Source: Poecilobothrus nobilitatus
Lineage: Eukaryota; Arthropoda; Insecta; Diptera; Dolichopodidae
Direction: 5' to 3'
DNA: 64,000 bases
Assembly (NCBI GenBank): GCA_947095535.1
Contig: OX352774.1
Coordinates: 244,119,825-244,183,824, forward strand
The notes under the pieces are model-generated. The model did not search any database and had not been told where the DNA came from. It worked only from the letters and a program-made list of their open reading frames with translations. Positions 10,801 to 23,850 of the stretch are shown in pieces; position 1 is the stretch's first letter; every line of letters starts with the position of its first letter. The position numbers were made by a program, and so were the translations under genes.

Positions 10801-13800
10801 AATACACAGAAAAAAAAAAAAAAAAATATTAAAAAATATACAAACAATTCTATGTTCAAAAAAAAAAAAAAAATAAAAAAAAAAAAAAATTTCGTTTTGA
10901 TTTTTTTTTCACGGTAATTTATTTAAAAAAAAAAAAAAAACCCTATAATGGTTTTTAACCGTTAAATTTTTTTTTTTTTCTTTTAAACCAATTTTAAAAA
11001 ATAATGATTGGAATCAAATTAAAAGACTTATCGATAAATTTTCCGTTTCTGACGCAATTTCTAAGTGAATTGTATATTTAATAATAAGGAATTAATAGTA
11101 AATTCCTTTTTGAAGTATGTATGCATTACTCAATTATTCAATATTGTCTCAATCGTATGTGTTCGTTTATCATCATAATCTTATTTCAAAATTTTTAATG
11201 AAATGTTTATTATTTTATTCATTTCACATTCAACCAAAAAAAAAAAAAATATATGTACATGTATATATATGTACATACATTATAAGTATGTATATGAAAT
11301 TGAAATGAAAATTCAATCAAAATATTAAAATTTCCTTCCAAGGAAACACTTAAGCAAGTTAACTCGAATGAAACTCTTTAAAGTAGCTGCTTTATATAAC
11401 AAAATTAAAATTTTAATGACCCAACTGATAAACGAAACAATTATCAATCTTTAATTGAATAACGGTTTACAAGATCATAAAATTACACCTTTTTTAAAAG
11501 AGTTTTCATATAACTGAAATTAATGGAAAAATTGATTAAATTGAAAAACAAGAATAAAAAACTTACTTGATCCTAAGTACATATTCATCGAGTTGCACAT
11601 GTATGTATGTATTAGTATTATTCTAAAAAAAAAAAAAAATAACGGTAGATAAGGGTTGAGAAGTTTGAGTTGAACGATGAAAAAAAAAAATAATTAAAAA
11701 TAGAATAAAAAAAAATAAATATTTTATTAAAAAAATGTTAGTCATTTTAAAAATGTAGGTACTTAAAAAAAAAAAACAAATGTATTATTTGAATTGATTT
11801 CCATTTCAGTCATTTGATTTTTATTCATAAATTCTAGAAAAAAAAAGAAAAAAAAAAATAACAGAATAAAAAACGATAATGTAATTACCGTGAATTAAAA
11901 TTTATTGTTTATAAATTAATTTATTTACTTTCATTTTTTTGTTTTTTTCTTATTGCTTTTGAGTCATTTTCAGTTAACTTTTTTCTGTTTTGTTTTATAT
12001 TTAAATTGAACTTCGTAACATGATATACAATATTAGTTTGTATATTAAAAAAAAAAAATACAACAAATTTCATACAACACAATACATATGGTACATATAT
12101 ATCTCTTCATGTACATATATTGTTTGTTACATTGAATTAAAATTATCAATTTAAAAAAAAAATTTAATTGAAAAATTATCATTGTATTATATTTTGAATA
12201 TGTACAATAAAAATAAAATACAATTTTTTTTTTTTTTTTTGTTTGTGACTAACTTTAAGTACTATTAGGACTATTAACGTTATTGTCGTCGTTTTAATTT
12301 ACATACTTCTTAAAAGATAAGATATAAAAATATATTGACGACGTTCTTCTTCTATATATTCTTTAAAATTCTTAGGTAAAAAAGGAAAAGAAAAGAGAAA
12401 AGGAAGGGTAAATATATTTTAATTTTTAATATTTGCATTGTGTGGACATATTATAAGAATGTATATTGTACAATATACATATACTTTCAACTCGTTCAAT
12501 TACATATTTTATTATTTTTAAGTGGATTTTTTCTTCGTCGAGCTTTAAAATAAATATAAAAAAAAAAAAAAAAAACAAGAAATAATCGTCATTTTTGTCG
12601 TTTAAAAAAACAAAAAAAAAAAAAAAAAATTAAAATAAAAAAATTCTTATATTAAAGAGAATTATACTATCTATTAGACCGGAAAGAGAATAATTGAATC
12701 AAAATATATAATATCAAGAAAAACTAAAATTATTTTGTTTATGCGTAAGGTTTAGCTTAAAAATTTATAAAATAAAATAAAAAAAGCTTTTATTTTGATT
12801 TTTTTTTCAAACAAGATATTTTTAAACGCAGTAATAAATAGTTTTTAATTTTCAATCTTTTGTTTTTTTTTTTTTTTTCATTTTTGCTTCTATTTAAAAA
12901 TAGCTATCTAATAAATAAAGCAGCTTCTACTAATGAAATTAAAAAAAAAAATTTTAAATCGCAGTATATCGAAGCGAAAAAAACAAAAAGAAAATTGGAA
13001 AACAATAGTAAAGCCAACCTTCTAATAACAGTCAAAATTGTAGATTTTTTTTTTAATTTTTTGTTTCAAAAATATTTTGTAATTGAAAAATTTCTAAGCA
13101 CATTTTAAATAGTAGATTTAATTTTCTCTATTAATTAAAGTGAAAATACATTTATACAATTTGGAATTTTTTTTTTTCTGACCAAATTCACGAAATTTAC
13201 TATTAATTTATTGTATGACCCAAATTTTTGACCTATTGTTAGTTGAAAATATTAAATTAATTGAAAACTACAATACCGATAATAAAGTATACTTTTAATT
13301 GACTCAAACATGCTTAAACGATAAAAAAAAAAAAAATGTAAACAAATAAACTTAAAATAATTGTTTATTTTTTTTAATAATGACCTTCAAACCACGAATA
13401 AGTTTACACAATTTTAAACAATATTGTTTATACATATGCATAAATTCATCAATTTTGAATTAAATATAACAAAAAAAAAAAAAATAATTGAAGGTAGGCT
13501 GCTGCTGTTTCTGGTCAGTAAGTATAAAATTTATTAAAGCTTTTTTTAAATATTTAAAATTTATTTTCAATTAAGTAAATAATATATTAAAAATAAATGC
13601 TTAATGAACTTTATTATATACCAACATATTTGCTTAATAATATGACACAATATAAATAAAACTTAAATGTGAAACTTAAAAAATTTTCAAGGGTAAAAAT
13701 TGCAAATATGTAGTATGTAACACATACTTTTTATATATAACAAGTTCTCGGTCCTATTTAAAATGACAAAAACTCTTGACAATAAAATTATTGTTCTTGA

Positions 13801-14100
13801 AAAAACAAAATTTTATAGAAAAAGGAAATACAAAAAAAAAGTTATTTCAATATAAAATGAATTACAATTTTTTATTTTTGTTTTTGAAAGGTACGTATAA
13901 TCTTAAAAAAAGAAAATTTACACCATTTTAATTAAGTATTATTAAATTAAATTGGAATTTATTACATGTAATTCTTGTTTGTTCATTATTAAAAAAAAAA
14001 TTTTTTTAAATATAATTTATTTTTTAGTTTATTTTCATTTTGTTACTTAATCTGTGTAAATCTGTTTCATCGTTCAATGTTAAACATTAATTGTGTACTT
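10801..14100. other. AT-rich intergenic DNA between bunched and PCNA
   Basis: No gene is seen. Short open frames here are Lys, Phe, Ile and Tyr runs made by homopolymers and are not credible proteins. It holds poly(A)/(T) runs and TATATA or GTACAT clusters (around 11250 and 12090). Confidence 0.5.
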
Positions 14101-14106
14101 TTTATT
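14101..14106 (-). terminator. Likely PCNA polyadenylation signal
   Basis: TTTATT on the + strand, i.e. AATAAA on the coding strand, about 40 nt past the PCNA stop codon. Confidence 0.55.
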
Positions 14107-14145
14107 AAAATTGAAAAAAAAAAGTTTTTCCTTGTTTTAATTTTT

Positions 14146-15348
<1,203 letters not shown>

Positions 15349-15387
15349 CTTGTATTATATGTATATTCTTTTTATTAGTTGTAGAAT

Positions 15388-15463
15388 CTAAAATTTATGA
15401 ATCAAATTTAAAAAAAAAAAATAAAATAAAATTGTGCAATTTTTCTAAACAATATATACTTAC
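15388..15463 (-). other. Probable PCNA 5' UTR intron
   Basis: On the reverse strand, CTTTGA is followed by GTAAGTATAT, a strong donor, and 76 bases on ATTTTAG is followed by ATTCTACAAC, a good acceptor, 40 nt before the PCNA ATG. Length is typical for insect introns. Inference from splice signals only. Confidence 0.5.
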
Positions 15464-15631
15464 TCAAAGTTAAATAAATATCACAAATTTTAATAATTAT
15501 TTTTGTTTTTATCAATAATATTAATAATCTTAGATCCAAAAAATTTATTTTTCGTTTTTGGAGGAGCTGGATAATTTTAATGTGCACTAGGATTGAAAAT
15601 TATTTAAAAAATGAGCTCCCAATCAATGTTG

Positions 15632-15680
15632 TTTTTGGCGCTTGTTGGTTTGTTTTGGCGCGGTTGCGAAATGGCGTTTA
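15632..15680. promoter_or_regulatory. Cluster of E2F-like sites upstream of PCNA
   Basis: TTTTTGGCGC at 15632-15641, TTTTGGCGCG at 15653-15662 and ATGGCGTTTAA at 15671-15681. The first two match the E2F/DP consensus TTTSSCGC well, and the third resembles its reverse form. They lie about 285-330 bases before the ATG, upstream of the putative 5' UTR intron, in a pocket of higher GC. Fly PCNA is a classic E2F target, so this is probably the S-phase control element. Confidence 0.7.
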
Positions 15681-15699
15681 ATGACAGCTGCAAAAAAAG

Positions 15700-17850
15700 T
15701 ATAAACAAATTCTAATATAATGAAATAGGGTTGTACTTTCAAACTATTTAAACTTGGTATAACAGGGATATCTAGCGGAAAATAGAAAAACTAATTTAAT
15801 ACAATTTTTTTTTTTTAAACGGTAAAATTTATTTTCTATTTAAAATTTAAGTTTATAGAAGAATGAAATAACCAAGAAAGAAAATATTTAGATTAAATCA
15901 AAAAAAAAAAGATATTGCAAATATAAAGAAAAGCAAGAAGTTTTTGAAATACTACTTTCGATTCAAGTAAAAGGTTAAAATAGAATGTTAACATGAAAAC
16001 AAGTCAAAATATTTTTTAGATTAGGTACCTATAAATAGAAATTTTTTTTACATAATTTTACGAAAATTTTTAAAAATATTTATTCCCCCTTACTTTTGCT
16101 TATACTTAAACAAAGTTTTTAGAAAGAAAACGAATTGTACCTACGTTTAAGTTTTTTTTTTTTTTGCTAAAATTTAAAAAAAACTTTTTTATTCTGAAAT
16201 GTTATTTTTTGTTTTTAAGTTTATCTATAAATTGTTTAGTAATGCATTTTTTTTTTTGAATAAATTGTTTTGTTTAAATTATAAAAAGAGTAAAATATTG
16301 AAAAATTCCTAATGTATTATATACAGTCTATTGATTTTAAGTAATTTTTATATTGTATTGTAACTCAAATTTAATTTAAAAGAAAAACAATTATAAAGGA
16401 CAGATTAAGAAAATCTTGAAACGTATATACATACATACATACATATATTTGATAGGTGCCTACTTAAAATCGAATTCGGTTCGTAAATTGCACTTTGCCC
16501 ATATTTTACTTACTTAAGATCCAGTTTTATCAGATGTGTTTAGTATTTAAGTACTAGATAATAGCATGTAGTAGGTACTAGGTAAGGTACGTATGTATGT
16601 CCATACATACATGCATAAATTCGTTTCGAAATTTAAATTTTTATTTTTTGCGGAATTCTTTAAATATGTATGTAGATGTAGATATATAAACGTAACATTT
16701 TATTCCTTATGTACATATATATTTATTAATTTAAAACTAATAATACTTTATAAAATATATTATTTATACATTAAAAAACTATATAAGTTTTAAAATTTCT
16801 TTAACATTAAATTAAAATTAATATATTTTTTACTAGTTTATAGGTACTCGTATAACTTTAAAGCCAATCCAATTTAAAAACTTTATTTTTATATATGTAT
16901 ATTTTACCTATGTAGTAAATCCATATAAGTAGTCCATATATTGCCCATGTCGTAGTAAAATCCATAATAAATAATATCAAAATCATAATATCACCATCTA
17001 ATTTAGTTCTACCATATTCCAAGTATATTATTATTCCTTTTTTCAATATAAAAATATGCAATATCATAATTTAAAGTAATTCATCTTTCCTCCACCAAAT
17101 TTGTTTGGTTTTTTAGTTATTGCTTTTTTTATTCCTATTCCTTAAAGGATTTTATGGTCCGATTTTTTTGGTTACTATACTATATAAGTAAATATTTGTT
17201 TAAAACGGAAACAAAAAAAAAATCCCTATTGTATGTATGTATGTAAGTAAGTACATCCATATATGCATATTAAAAACCATTTTAGAAAAATGTACAACTT
17301 CATACAATAAATTTAGTTTCATAACTTTAAATTGAGATTCAAAATGTAGGATTTGTTGATATTTATTTTTGTCTAACAACTTTTTTAGTATCCTATCCTT
17401 TACGATGTATACAAATTGTTTAATACTGGTAAGGTACATACAGTTTATACATTTAAAAAAGTACTTGTAATTGTAAATTATTTTATAACATCTATTGTTT
17501 TTTTTTTGTTTCAAGGTCATTTAAGCCGTTAATGATGTTTGGATTAATATTTTGCAAGATATATGTGTATGTATACCGGAAGAACTACGTAGTGTACACT
17601 AGCTGTCACTCGGTGTTGAAAGTGAGTTGTTTTTCATATGCGTATATTCTTTCAAATATTTGGTTTTCTTTTTATATAAAAAAAAAAATTGTATAATATC
17701 ACATAAAAAATGTTCAGTTCTTGATATTCCGTGACATGTTCCATATGTAAACGCTAACACAGAGAATATTTCTTTCGAACAGAATAAAAAAGTAAAACCT
17801 TTAGTTTAGTAATAATAAAAAAGTATCCTACTATAGAAATCATGAAATAA
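15700..17850. other. AT-rich intergenic DNA, no gene seen
   Basis: Contains poly(T) runs, a (TACA)n stretch at about 16428-16446 and a (TATG)/(TAAG) stretch at about 17227-17252. Short open frames are low-complexity. Confidence 0.5.
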
Positions 17851-18034
17851 CGCAAACCCCACTAATTTTTTTTAATATTGTCCAAAAAACGGAAGTTACG
17901 GACCAAAAAATATAGTCCTTCTAATTTGAAACTTTGGAAAAGTGCTTGCCGTACGTAATACATATCTTATACTTGAGCATATAAATCTGTAAACTCTTAG
18001 TTCTATTAGTTTTCAAAATATGTAGCCTGTATTC

Positions 18035-18225
18035 AAAAATTTCTATGGAATCTACTCGAAAGCTTGATCTTAACAAATTGAAAATTTATGCAAAAGAGCT
18101 TGATTTAATATTTTATTAAGTATGTGATCCTCTAGTCATTAGTTCTGAGGATATGTCATCTGAATTTGTATGGCAGTTACCCGACGACTTGATCCTAATA
18201 ATTTGAAATTTTAGCATAATGTGGT
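18035..18225. repeat. Two degenerate copies of a ~55-bp unit
   Basis: TCTATGG...ACTCGAAAGCTTGATCTTAACAAATTGAAAATTTATGCA at about 18041-18093 matches TGTATGG...CCCGACGACTTGATCCTAATAATTTGAAATTTTAGCATA at about 18167-18222. Probably a decayed tandem or transposon-internal duplication. Confidence 0.5.
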
Positions 18226-19654
18226 CTGAGTTCCAAAAAAAATGTTCTCACAAAAATTATTGACAATGAGAAAGGATGAGGTAAGGAAAGCGTTATTCTA
18301 TCAATATGAAAAATAAGATGAAAAGTATTGATAATTCGGGCTCTTTGTAGAATGTTACTATGGGTATATTTTACATTTTATTTTCGTTATTGGCATTTAA
18401 AAATTGATCTACTATAATTTTTTTTTAAATTTGAACACATTGACGAATGATAAATCAGTAAATATATCAGATTGTAAAAGTCAAGATAAAATATATCAGA
18501 TTGTAAAATATCAAAATCAAGATATTTTTTTTTCACCGAGGACTAGAAATTTGAGTTTCTAAGCTGACAATAATATAAGTAATAATAAATGGATTTTGTT
18601 TTTTAAATAAGAAATATGAATTTTTTAATAAAGAGTACATATATTGTCAATTATAATATTGTGCAAAGAGTGAATTTTTTAATTATTCCATTTTTATATT
18701 GAAATAATTACCGATTGGATATACATGGAAGGTATTGTGAATTGTGATAGCATCAAAATTTCCAACTTCAAATTTTTGCATATACATATGCCTTTCTCCC
18801 GGTACTTAGAAAGAAAGAAATCTGAATTAAGTGTGTTTCAAGTGGTGTCTATTTGTCTGTGGTTACGTGTCACTTTACTAGTCACTTTACATTTTTTATA
18901 CAAATATTTTGAAGCCGAAAAATATTATGGAAAAAATTATTAAGGGAAAGTTGTTACACAAGTAAAGAGCAATAACTTTTTTCATAGAACACTTTTATTT
19001 ATATTGAATATTAAACCGACAAACTTTTAGGTTTGTCCTCATTTTCACACAATTTTTTTCTAAGTCATTTTTTATTAATACGAAATTTATTTTATGTGTT
19101 AACTTTTTTGTTTTTTTTTTAAATTTTATAATTTTGTTCATGCACATTGCACATTGTATATAATTTATTTAGAATGTGTATATATATAAAATGTATCAAT
19201 ATACAGATAATATAGCTACATACATACATGTTTCAAATATATAAATTTATATAAATATAGCTCTTAATGTAAAAAACCCTAATAAAATCCTAATCCTGCG
19301 ATCGGTTCTGTGGTGAATACAGCTGATTTATTTTTTATTTTCGCCGGCGTTTCTAATTCACCGGCGTTTTCTTCGTTTAGCTTAAAAAATTATCCTTTTA
19401 TAACTTGATTTTTATAGAAATTGAAGCACGGGAAAAGCACAAATTTGTCTTTGGAGAATTTTTTAAAAATCTTAAAATGAAAAGGACAATGTTTATTTGA
19501 AAACTGCTATTTTCTGAGAATAAACTAAAAAATTAAGAAATTTTCCAGAAATTTCTATATAGGAATACATTCTCTGGTGAAAAGCATTTATATATGTAAG
19601 TATATTTAAGTATCTGAATATGTAAGTATATAATATAAAACTGGAAGTTGTTGG
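18226..19654. other. Intergenic DNA, no gene seen
   Basis: AT-rich. A pocket at about 19335-19375 contains CGCCGGCG and CACCGGCG words, which stand out in this context, but I cannot assign them. No coding exon could be supported. Confidence 0.4.
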
Positions 19655-19666
19655 ATGTATTGAATT

Positions 19667-19866
19667 TGTTTTTGTTTTTTTTTTTTGGTGTATTTCTGTT
19701 CCACATAAATATGAACAGGAAATTACACAGCCTTTCCTTTTCAGGCTTGGATGTAAATGTCGTAAGGACGATAATTCTTACGACGTGTGTAGAATTCGAA
19801 CCCACACTCCCTCGGTGTTTACAGTATATGTTATACGCTCCTACCCACTAGGCCATCGAGGCCCCA
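19667..19866 (-). mobile_element. tRNA-derived SINE, complete, with target-site duplication
   Basis: Read on the reverse strand it starts TGGGGCCTCGATGGCCTAGTGG. It has RNA polymerase III box A (TGGCCTAGTGG) and box B (GGTTCGAATTC) spaced as in a tRNA, then a body containing an inverted pair CGTCGTAAG/CTTACGAC, and ends in a poly(A)-rich tail. The insertion is bounded by a perfect 12-bp direct repeat ATGTATTGAATT at 19655-19666 and 19867-19878, the footprint of LINE-assisted insertion. It is about 200 bp and non-coding. The perfect duplication suggests a fairly recent insertion. Confidence 0.85.
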
Positions 19867-19878
19867 ATGTATTGAATT

Positions 19879-20429
19879 CTTTTAAAATTTGAGATATTTG
19901 TTTTAAAGTTTGAGCTAATTTTTAACAATTTGTTTTTACTTTGAATTTGTTGTCTAAGGTTCAAGTTCTTTTTTTTTTAATTGATATTTTTCTTATTTTA
20001 ATTTTCCATAACTACGCGGTATGCAAACTTTTTAATGTGTACAAATTGTGTCAAAAAAATGTACCAAAAAAATTTATATTCAGAACAATATTTTTGTCAT
20101 GTTAATTTGTTTAACACAAATACATACATTTTTTTTTAAAGGACACTTAAAAATCAAAATAAAAAAAAATTATAAATGAGTGACGTGAATTAATGCCATA
20201 TGAATAAATATCATAATAAAGACCTCATCATAAATGAAGATAAACTTTTTCGCGTATGGATTTATTTCCTTTTTAAAAATGAAATCTGGTTTCTTGAAAT
20301 AGAAATAATTTAAATTTTTAAAATAATAAAAATTATCAATTATTCGACATTTTTTCAAATTTTGTTAAATGTACACATATTACGTTCGGTTATATGACAA
20401 AATGTCACAAAAATTAATTTTAATTTAAT
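19879..20429. other. Intergenic DNA, no gene seen
   Basis: AT-rich, with short open frames only. No recognisable repeat boundary. Confidence 0.4.
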
Positions 20430-20930
20430 TTGAAATATTTTGGGAATCTAATTTTGAATCCAACACTAAAATCCCTAAAATATTCTGCAAAAAGCAATCC
20501 TGGTTTTGAATCCAACTTTAAATAAGATCAACTTGATCGACGACATTTTGTCCGCTACATTTTATACGGCATCATATGTATATATATTTTGGAAAAAGTA
20601 GCAACTCTGATTTTGTATAACTAACTATAGAATTCATCTAAATTCGCATCTGGCATATACATAAATATGCATATTTTGGAAAAGAGGGCAACCTTGATTT
20701 TGTAACCAACTATAAAATCCCTCTAATTTCGGAATCTCATAAATATGTATTCCATCTATATTCTGGGAAAAGTGCGTACAACTTTAATTTTGCAACAAAC
20801 CATAAAGGCAAATCTTAATAAATTTTTCTTTGATTCAAATTTTAAAAGCAAGCCATTTGGTTGGTACCACTAAACTTCCACCAAAGAAATTATAGAAACA
20901 TTGATTTTTTAACGAACGCTAAAATTTTTC
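20430..20930. repeat. Degenerate tandem array, unit about 90-115 bp
   Basis: Four or five decayed units sharing the words TATTYTGGRAAAAG, GCAA-CYTTGATTTTG and AACYATAAAATCCCT recur at about 20437, 20490, 20585, 20668 and 20757. AATATGYATAT words occur between units. No open frame spans it. Confidence 0.6.
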
Positions 20931-21020
20931 CTAATTGTTTCTTACATAGAAAATGTTTTTGTTTTTTTTTTAAAGTAAAGTTTTAGAAAATAATATGGCT
21001 TTATTTCGCTATTGAAAATG

Positions 21021-21060
21021 AATTAAAGCCATTATGACCTTAATTCATATGGCTTTAATT
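21021..21060. repeat. Perfect 12-bp inverted repeat (hairpin)
   Basis: AATTAAAGCCAT (21021-21032) and ATGGCTTTAATT (21049-21060) are perfect complements with a 16-nt loop. Could form a stem-loop in DNA or RNA. No function assigned. Confidence 0.7.
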
Positions 21061-21703
21061 TACCGGCACCGATAAATATTACGGTATAAAAATATTTAAA
21101 CAAAATCAATTAATTTAATTATCATATTATGATTTTTTATCATCATTTTATGCTTTCAAATGTATTTAACCTTTAATTATCGAAGTGTTGTAGAGAGCAA
21201 ATAATTTATTATCTTTTTTAAACAATTTATTGTCCTTTAAAAGTGATTTCAAAATTAGTTTTTATAAAATATTTAAAAAATAAAAAAAATATTTAAAACC
21301 ATTAACGCGCAATTGTTGGTTAACAATTTATTGAAAAAATAATCAAAATCCTTTTATATAAGATTTTTAATTTAATATCCTTGTAATATTATATTACGTG
21401 TTTTGATTTTTTAAATTAGTTTATACCCAAATAAAAATATTTTTTGGTTTTTGTTTTAAAGTATACGAGGATTTTGTTTAAAAATAATTTTTTCCATAAG
21501 TTTAAATAAACATTATTAAAGTTTATAAGATTTAACGTAAAGTTTGTTATCCCCCTATGTTTTAATTTGAATTTTTTGTGTCCTTATAAGTGTAAAAGTA
21601 GAATAATGTAGTGTAATGTAGATGTTAAGGTCAAGTTTTTTTCCATAATGAGGGAAAAATTTAATATTTAAATTGGTCAAATTTCAAAAAAGACATTAAA
21701 TTT

Positions 21704-21752
21704 AATATATATATATATATATATATATGTATATGTATATATATATATATGT
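21704..21752. repeat. (AT)n/(GTAT)n microsatellite
   Basis: Long TA run followed by TGTATATG words. Confidence 0.85.
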
Positions 21753-22731
21753 ATTTTAAATCTGTTAAAGTATATATTATAATACCATATAATGGGATTT
21801 GTGAACATATACGCAAATGCAATATAGATTTAAAAATATTATAAGGTGACTCTTTATCAATTTTGTACAGTTTTATAAGAAACGCCCAAGAAATGAATTT
21901 TCAAAAATGAAAACTCTGCGTGTTTATAAAATTTTGTTTTATTTTATCTATATAACATTTAAAGATTTTCTTAAAAAAAAAAAAAATTAATGAAAAGTGT
22001 AACAGATGGAACACTTTTGGACAATGGAAATTTAAATTTAATACCTTAATATCTTCAGTTTAAATTTATAATTCAACTATATAAAGAAAAACCTTTAGCA
22101 GTATAAATTTTTGTTTCTCGTTTAAATAAACTATAAATTTATTAAAAAAGAATTCTGAAAATTTAAAAATTTAAAAAAAATATTTTTTTTTAGATCTATA
22201 CAGTAGGGTACTTGAACTCTAGTGCTGTATAGTGAGATTATTATAACTATAATAACTTTTGTATATTAAGTACTTATTAAATATTAAGTGTTAAATGTGA
22301 GGTTTCATGTTTCTGTTTTTTAATTTTTTTTTTCTTCTTTTTTTTTATTTAATATTTGTTTATTAAATTATTTAGTATAATTACAAAATGGATAAGTAAA
22401 ACAATATAAGTGCCTTAGCATATTTCTTTTGATATAATTTTATTAAATAAATGTTTGTATTCACAATAAAAATAAGTTTTAGATATATATGTATCTTCTT
22501 TTGTAATATATATGTTTATATATTATATTATAAAGCTTCAGTTCTAAGTTTTTCTGTAGTCACTGTGCTGTGTGTCTAAAAAGTTCTCCTTTTAGCTACA
22601 GCTTAATAGAGAGTTCAGTCTTAGTCAAATTTTTCTTTTTGAATAAAAATACTTATATTTTTCGTTTTAATCTTAACTGTAAGAAGTCAAGAAAAGAACT
22701 TTTTTCATTTTAAAAAATGAAATATTTAAAG

Positions 22732-22872
22732 TTGAACTGCGGAAGTGGAATTGTTTCCTAGTAAAATTATGCCAAGTGGAATTGTCTGAGTGAAATTGTG
22801 TCTAGCGAAATTGTTTCTAGTTGAATTATGTCTAGCGGAATTGTGTATAGTGGAACTGTTCTAGTGAAACGG
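22732..22872. repeat. Degenerate minisatellite, unit about 15 bp
   Basis: About nine successive variants of CTAGYGGAATTGTGT, such as CTAGCGAAATTGTTT, CTAGTTGAATTATGT and CTAGCGGAATTGTGT. The array ends at CTAGTGAAACGGG. Units vary from 14 to 16 bases, so no frame is kept. Confidence 0.75.
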
Positions 22873-22919
22873 GCCTGAAATCATAATTTGCATATATGTA
22901 ATAGTTATATTGCTGCAAT

Positions 22920-23300
22920 TATTCTTGTCGTAGGCCCCCTAGCGATCTGTTGTGAACCCCAATTTCATGAAGGTTTATTTTTCACAGTTATTCTTCGAGC
23001 CAATTAATACCCTTAAGAACCGGATGATGGTTCCTTGGTTAAGCGTCTTAACTTTGGAAAGACCTTCTCAGTAATTCTCTTCTAAGATTCGTCTCTTTTG
23101 GGATTTCAGCGTCAAACATTGGCAACATATTGACCTTGTATACCTATTCTCCGTCTTTTGCGCCCAACCTCTAAGCATTCCAGTGACGGAATCAGAAGTC
23201 CTGTACGGATTGGGGTATAGAATCTGAAGTTTGTCCGGATAAGTTTCAGAGCTTTCTTTCTTTTTTCCCCATTGAATTTTCAAAATTTTGCTTGGCAATG
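22920..23300. other. Relatively GC-rich island of unknown origin
   Basis: This stretch has clearly more G+C than its surroundings and a 76-codon open frame on the reverse strand (23298-23068). I recognise no domain in it. The composition suggests a decayed transposon or exon rather than ordinary intergenic DNA. Confidence 0.35.
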
Positions 23301-23810
23301 CAATAAAAATCCAATAAAATACTATTTATTTTCTAATCAGCTTAGGAAATTTTTATATATATTAAAGACGAACGATAGCTATGTGAAATATTTCTCACTG
23401 TATAGAAGCTAAATATTTCTCACTCGCGAGCTACTATAAAACTATACCAAGTTAGTGTCAAGAGAAGTATACATTTTCCTAATAAAATATTAATCCTATA
23501 TCAAATTATTGTAAATTCTAACAATATAAAATAATTAAATAATATTTTAATAATAAATATGTTTTATTTTCTATTTTCTATTTCAAAACTATATAATTTT
23601 AATTTAACATCATTTGAGTTGTGTGTTTGTTCATAACCAAATTAATTTTTATAAAAGTTCAAATCATGCAACAAAAATTTATCCAACTATTGTTGAATAT
23701 TCAGCACATCATTATAATTTTCATTTTAATTTAATATAATTTTTCTTTTTAATTTATTATTTATTAAATTTAAAATTTTTTTATTACAAAATTTTTTATA
23801 TTTTATTATA

Positions 23811-23850
23811 GTTTGTTCAAACCCCGGTCAGGTCGAAAGTAATATATGTA
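23811..23850 (+). repeat. tRNA-like SINE fragment (box B end)
   Basis: GTTCAAACCCCGGTCAGGTCGAAAGTAATAT resembles the box B and following bases of the tRNA-like sequences near 35070 and 42820 (..AAACTCC/TAATCCCC.. then GGCCAAGTAAAATCAT). Only a fragment remains. Confidence 0.4.

Noticed and set aside
18725..18943. 72-codon + strand frame beginning MEGIVNCDS
   Set aside because: No recognised domain, no flanking exons. Length is expected by chance.
23068..23298. 76-codon reverse-strand frame in a GC-richer island
   Set aside because: Looks less random than most, but no domain or splice partner is seen. Kept only as part of an unexplained island.
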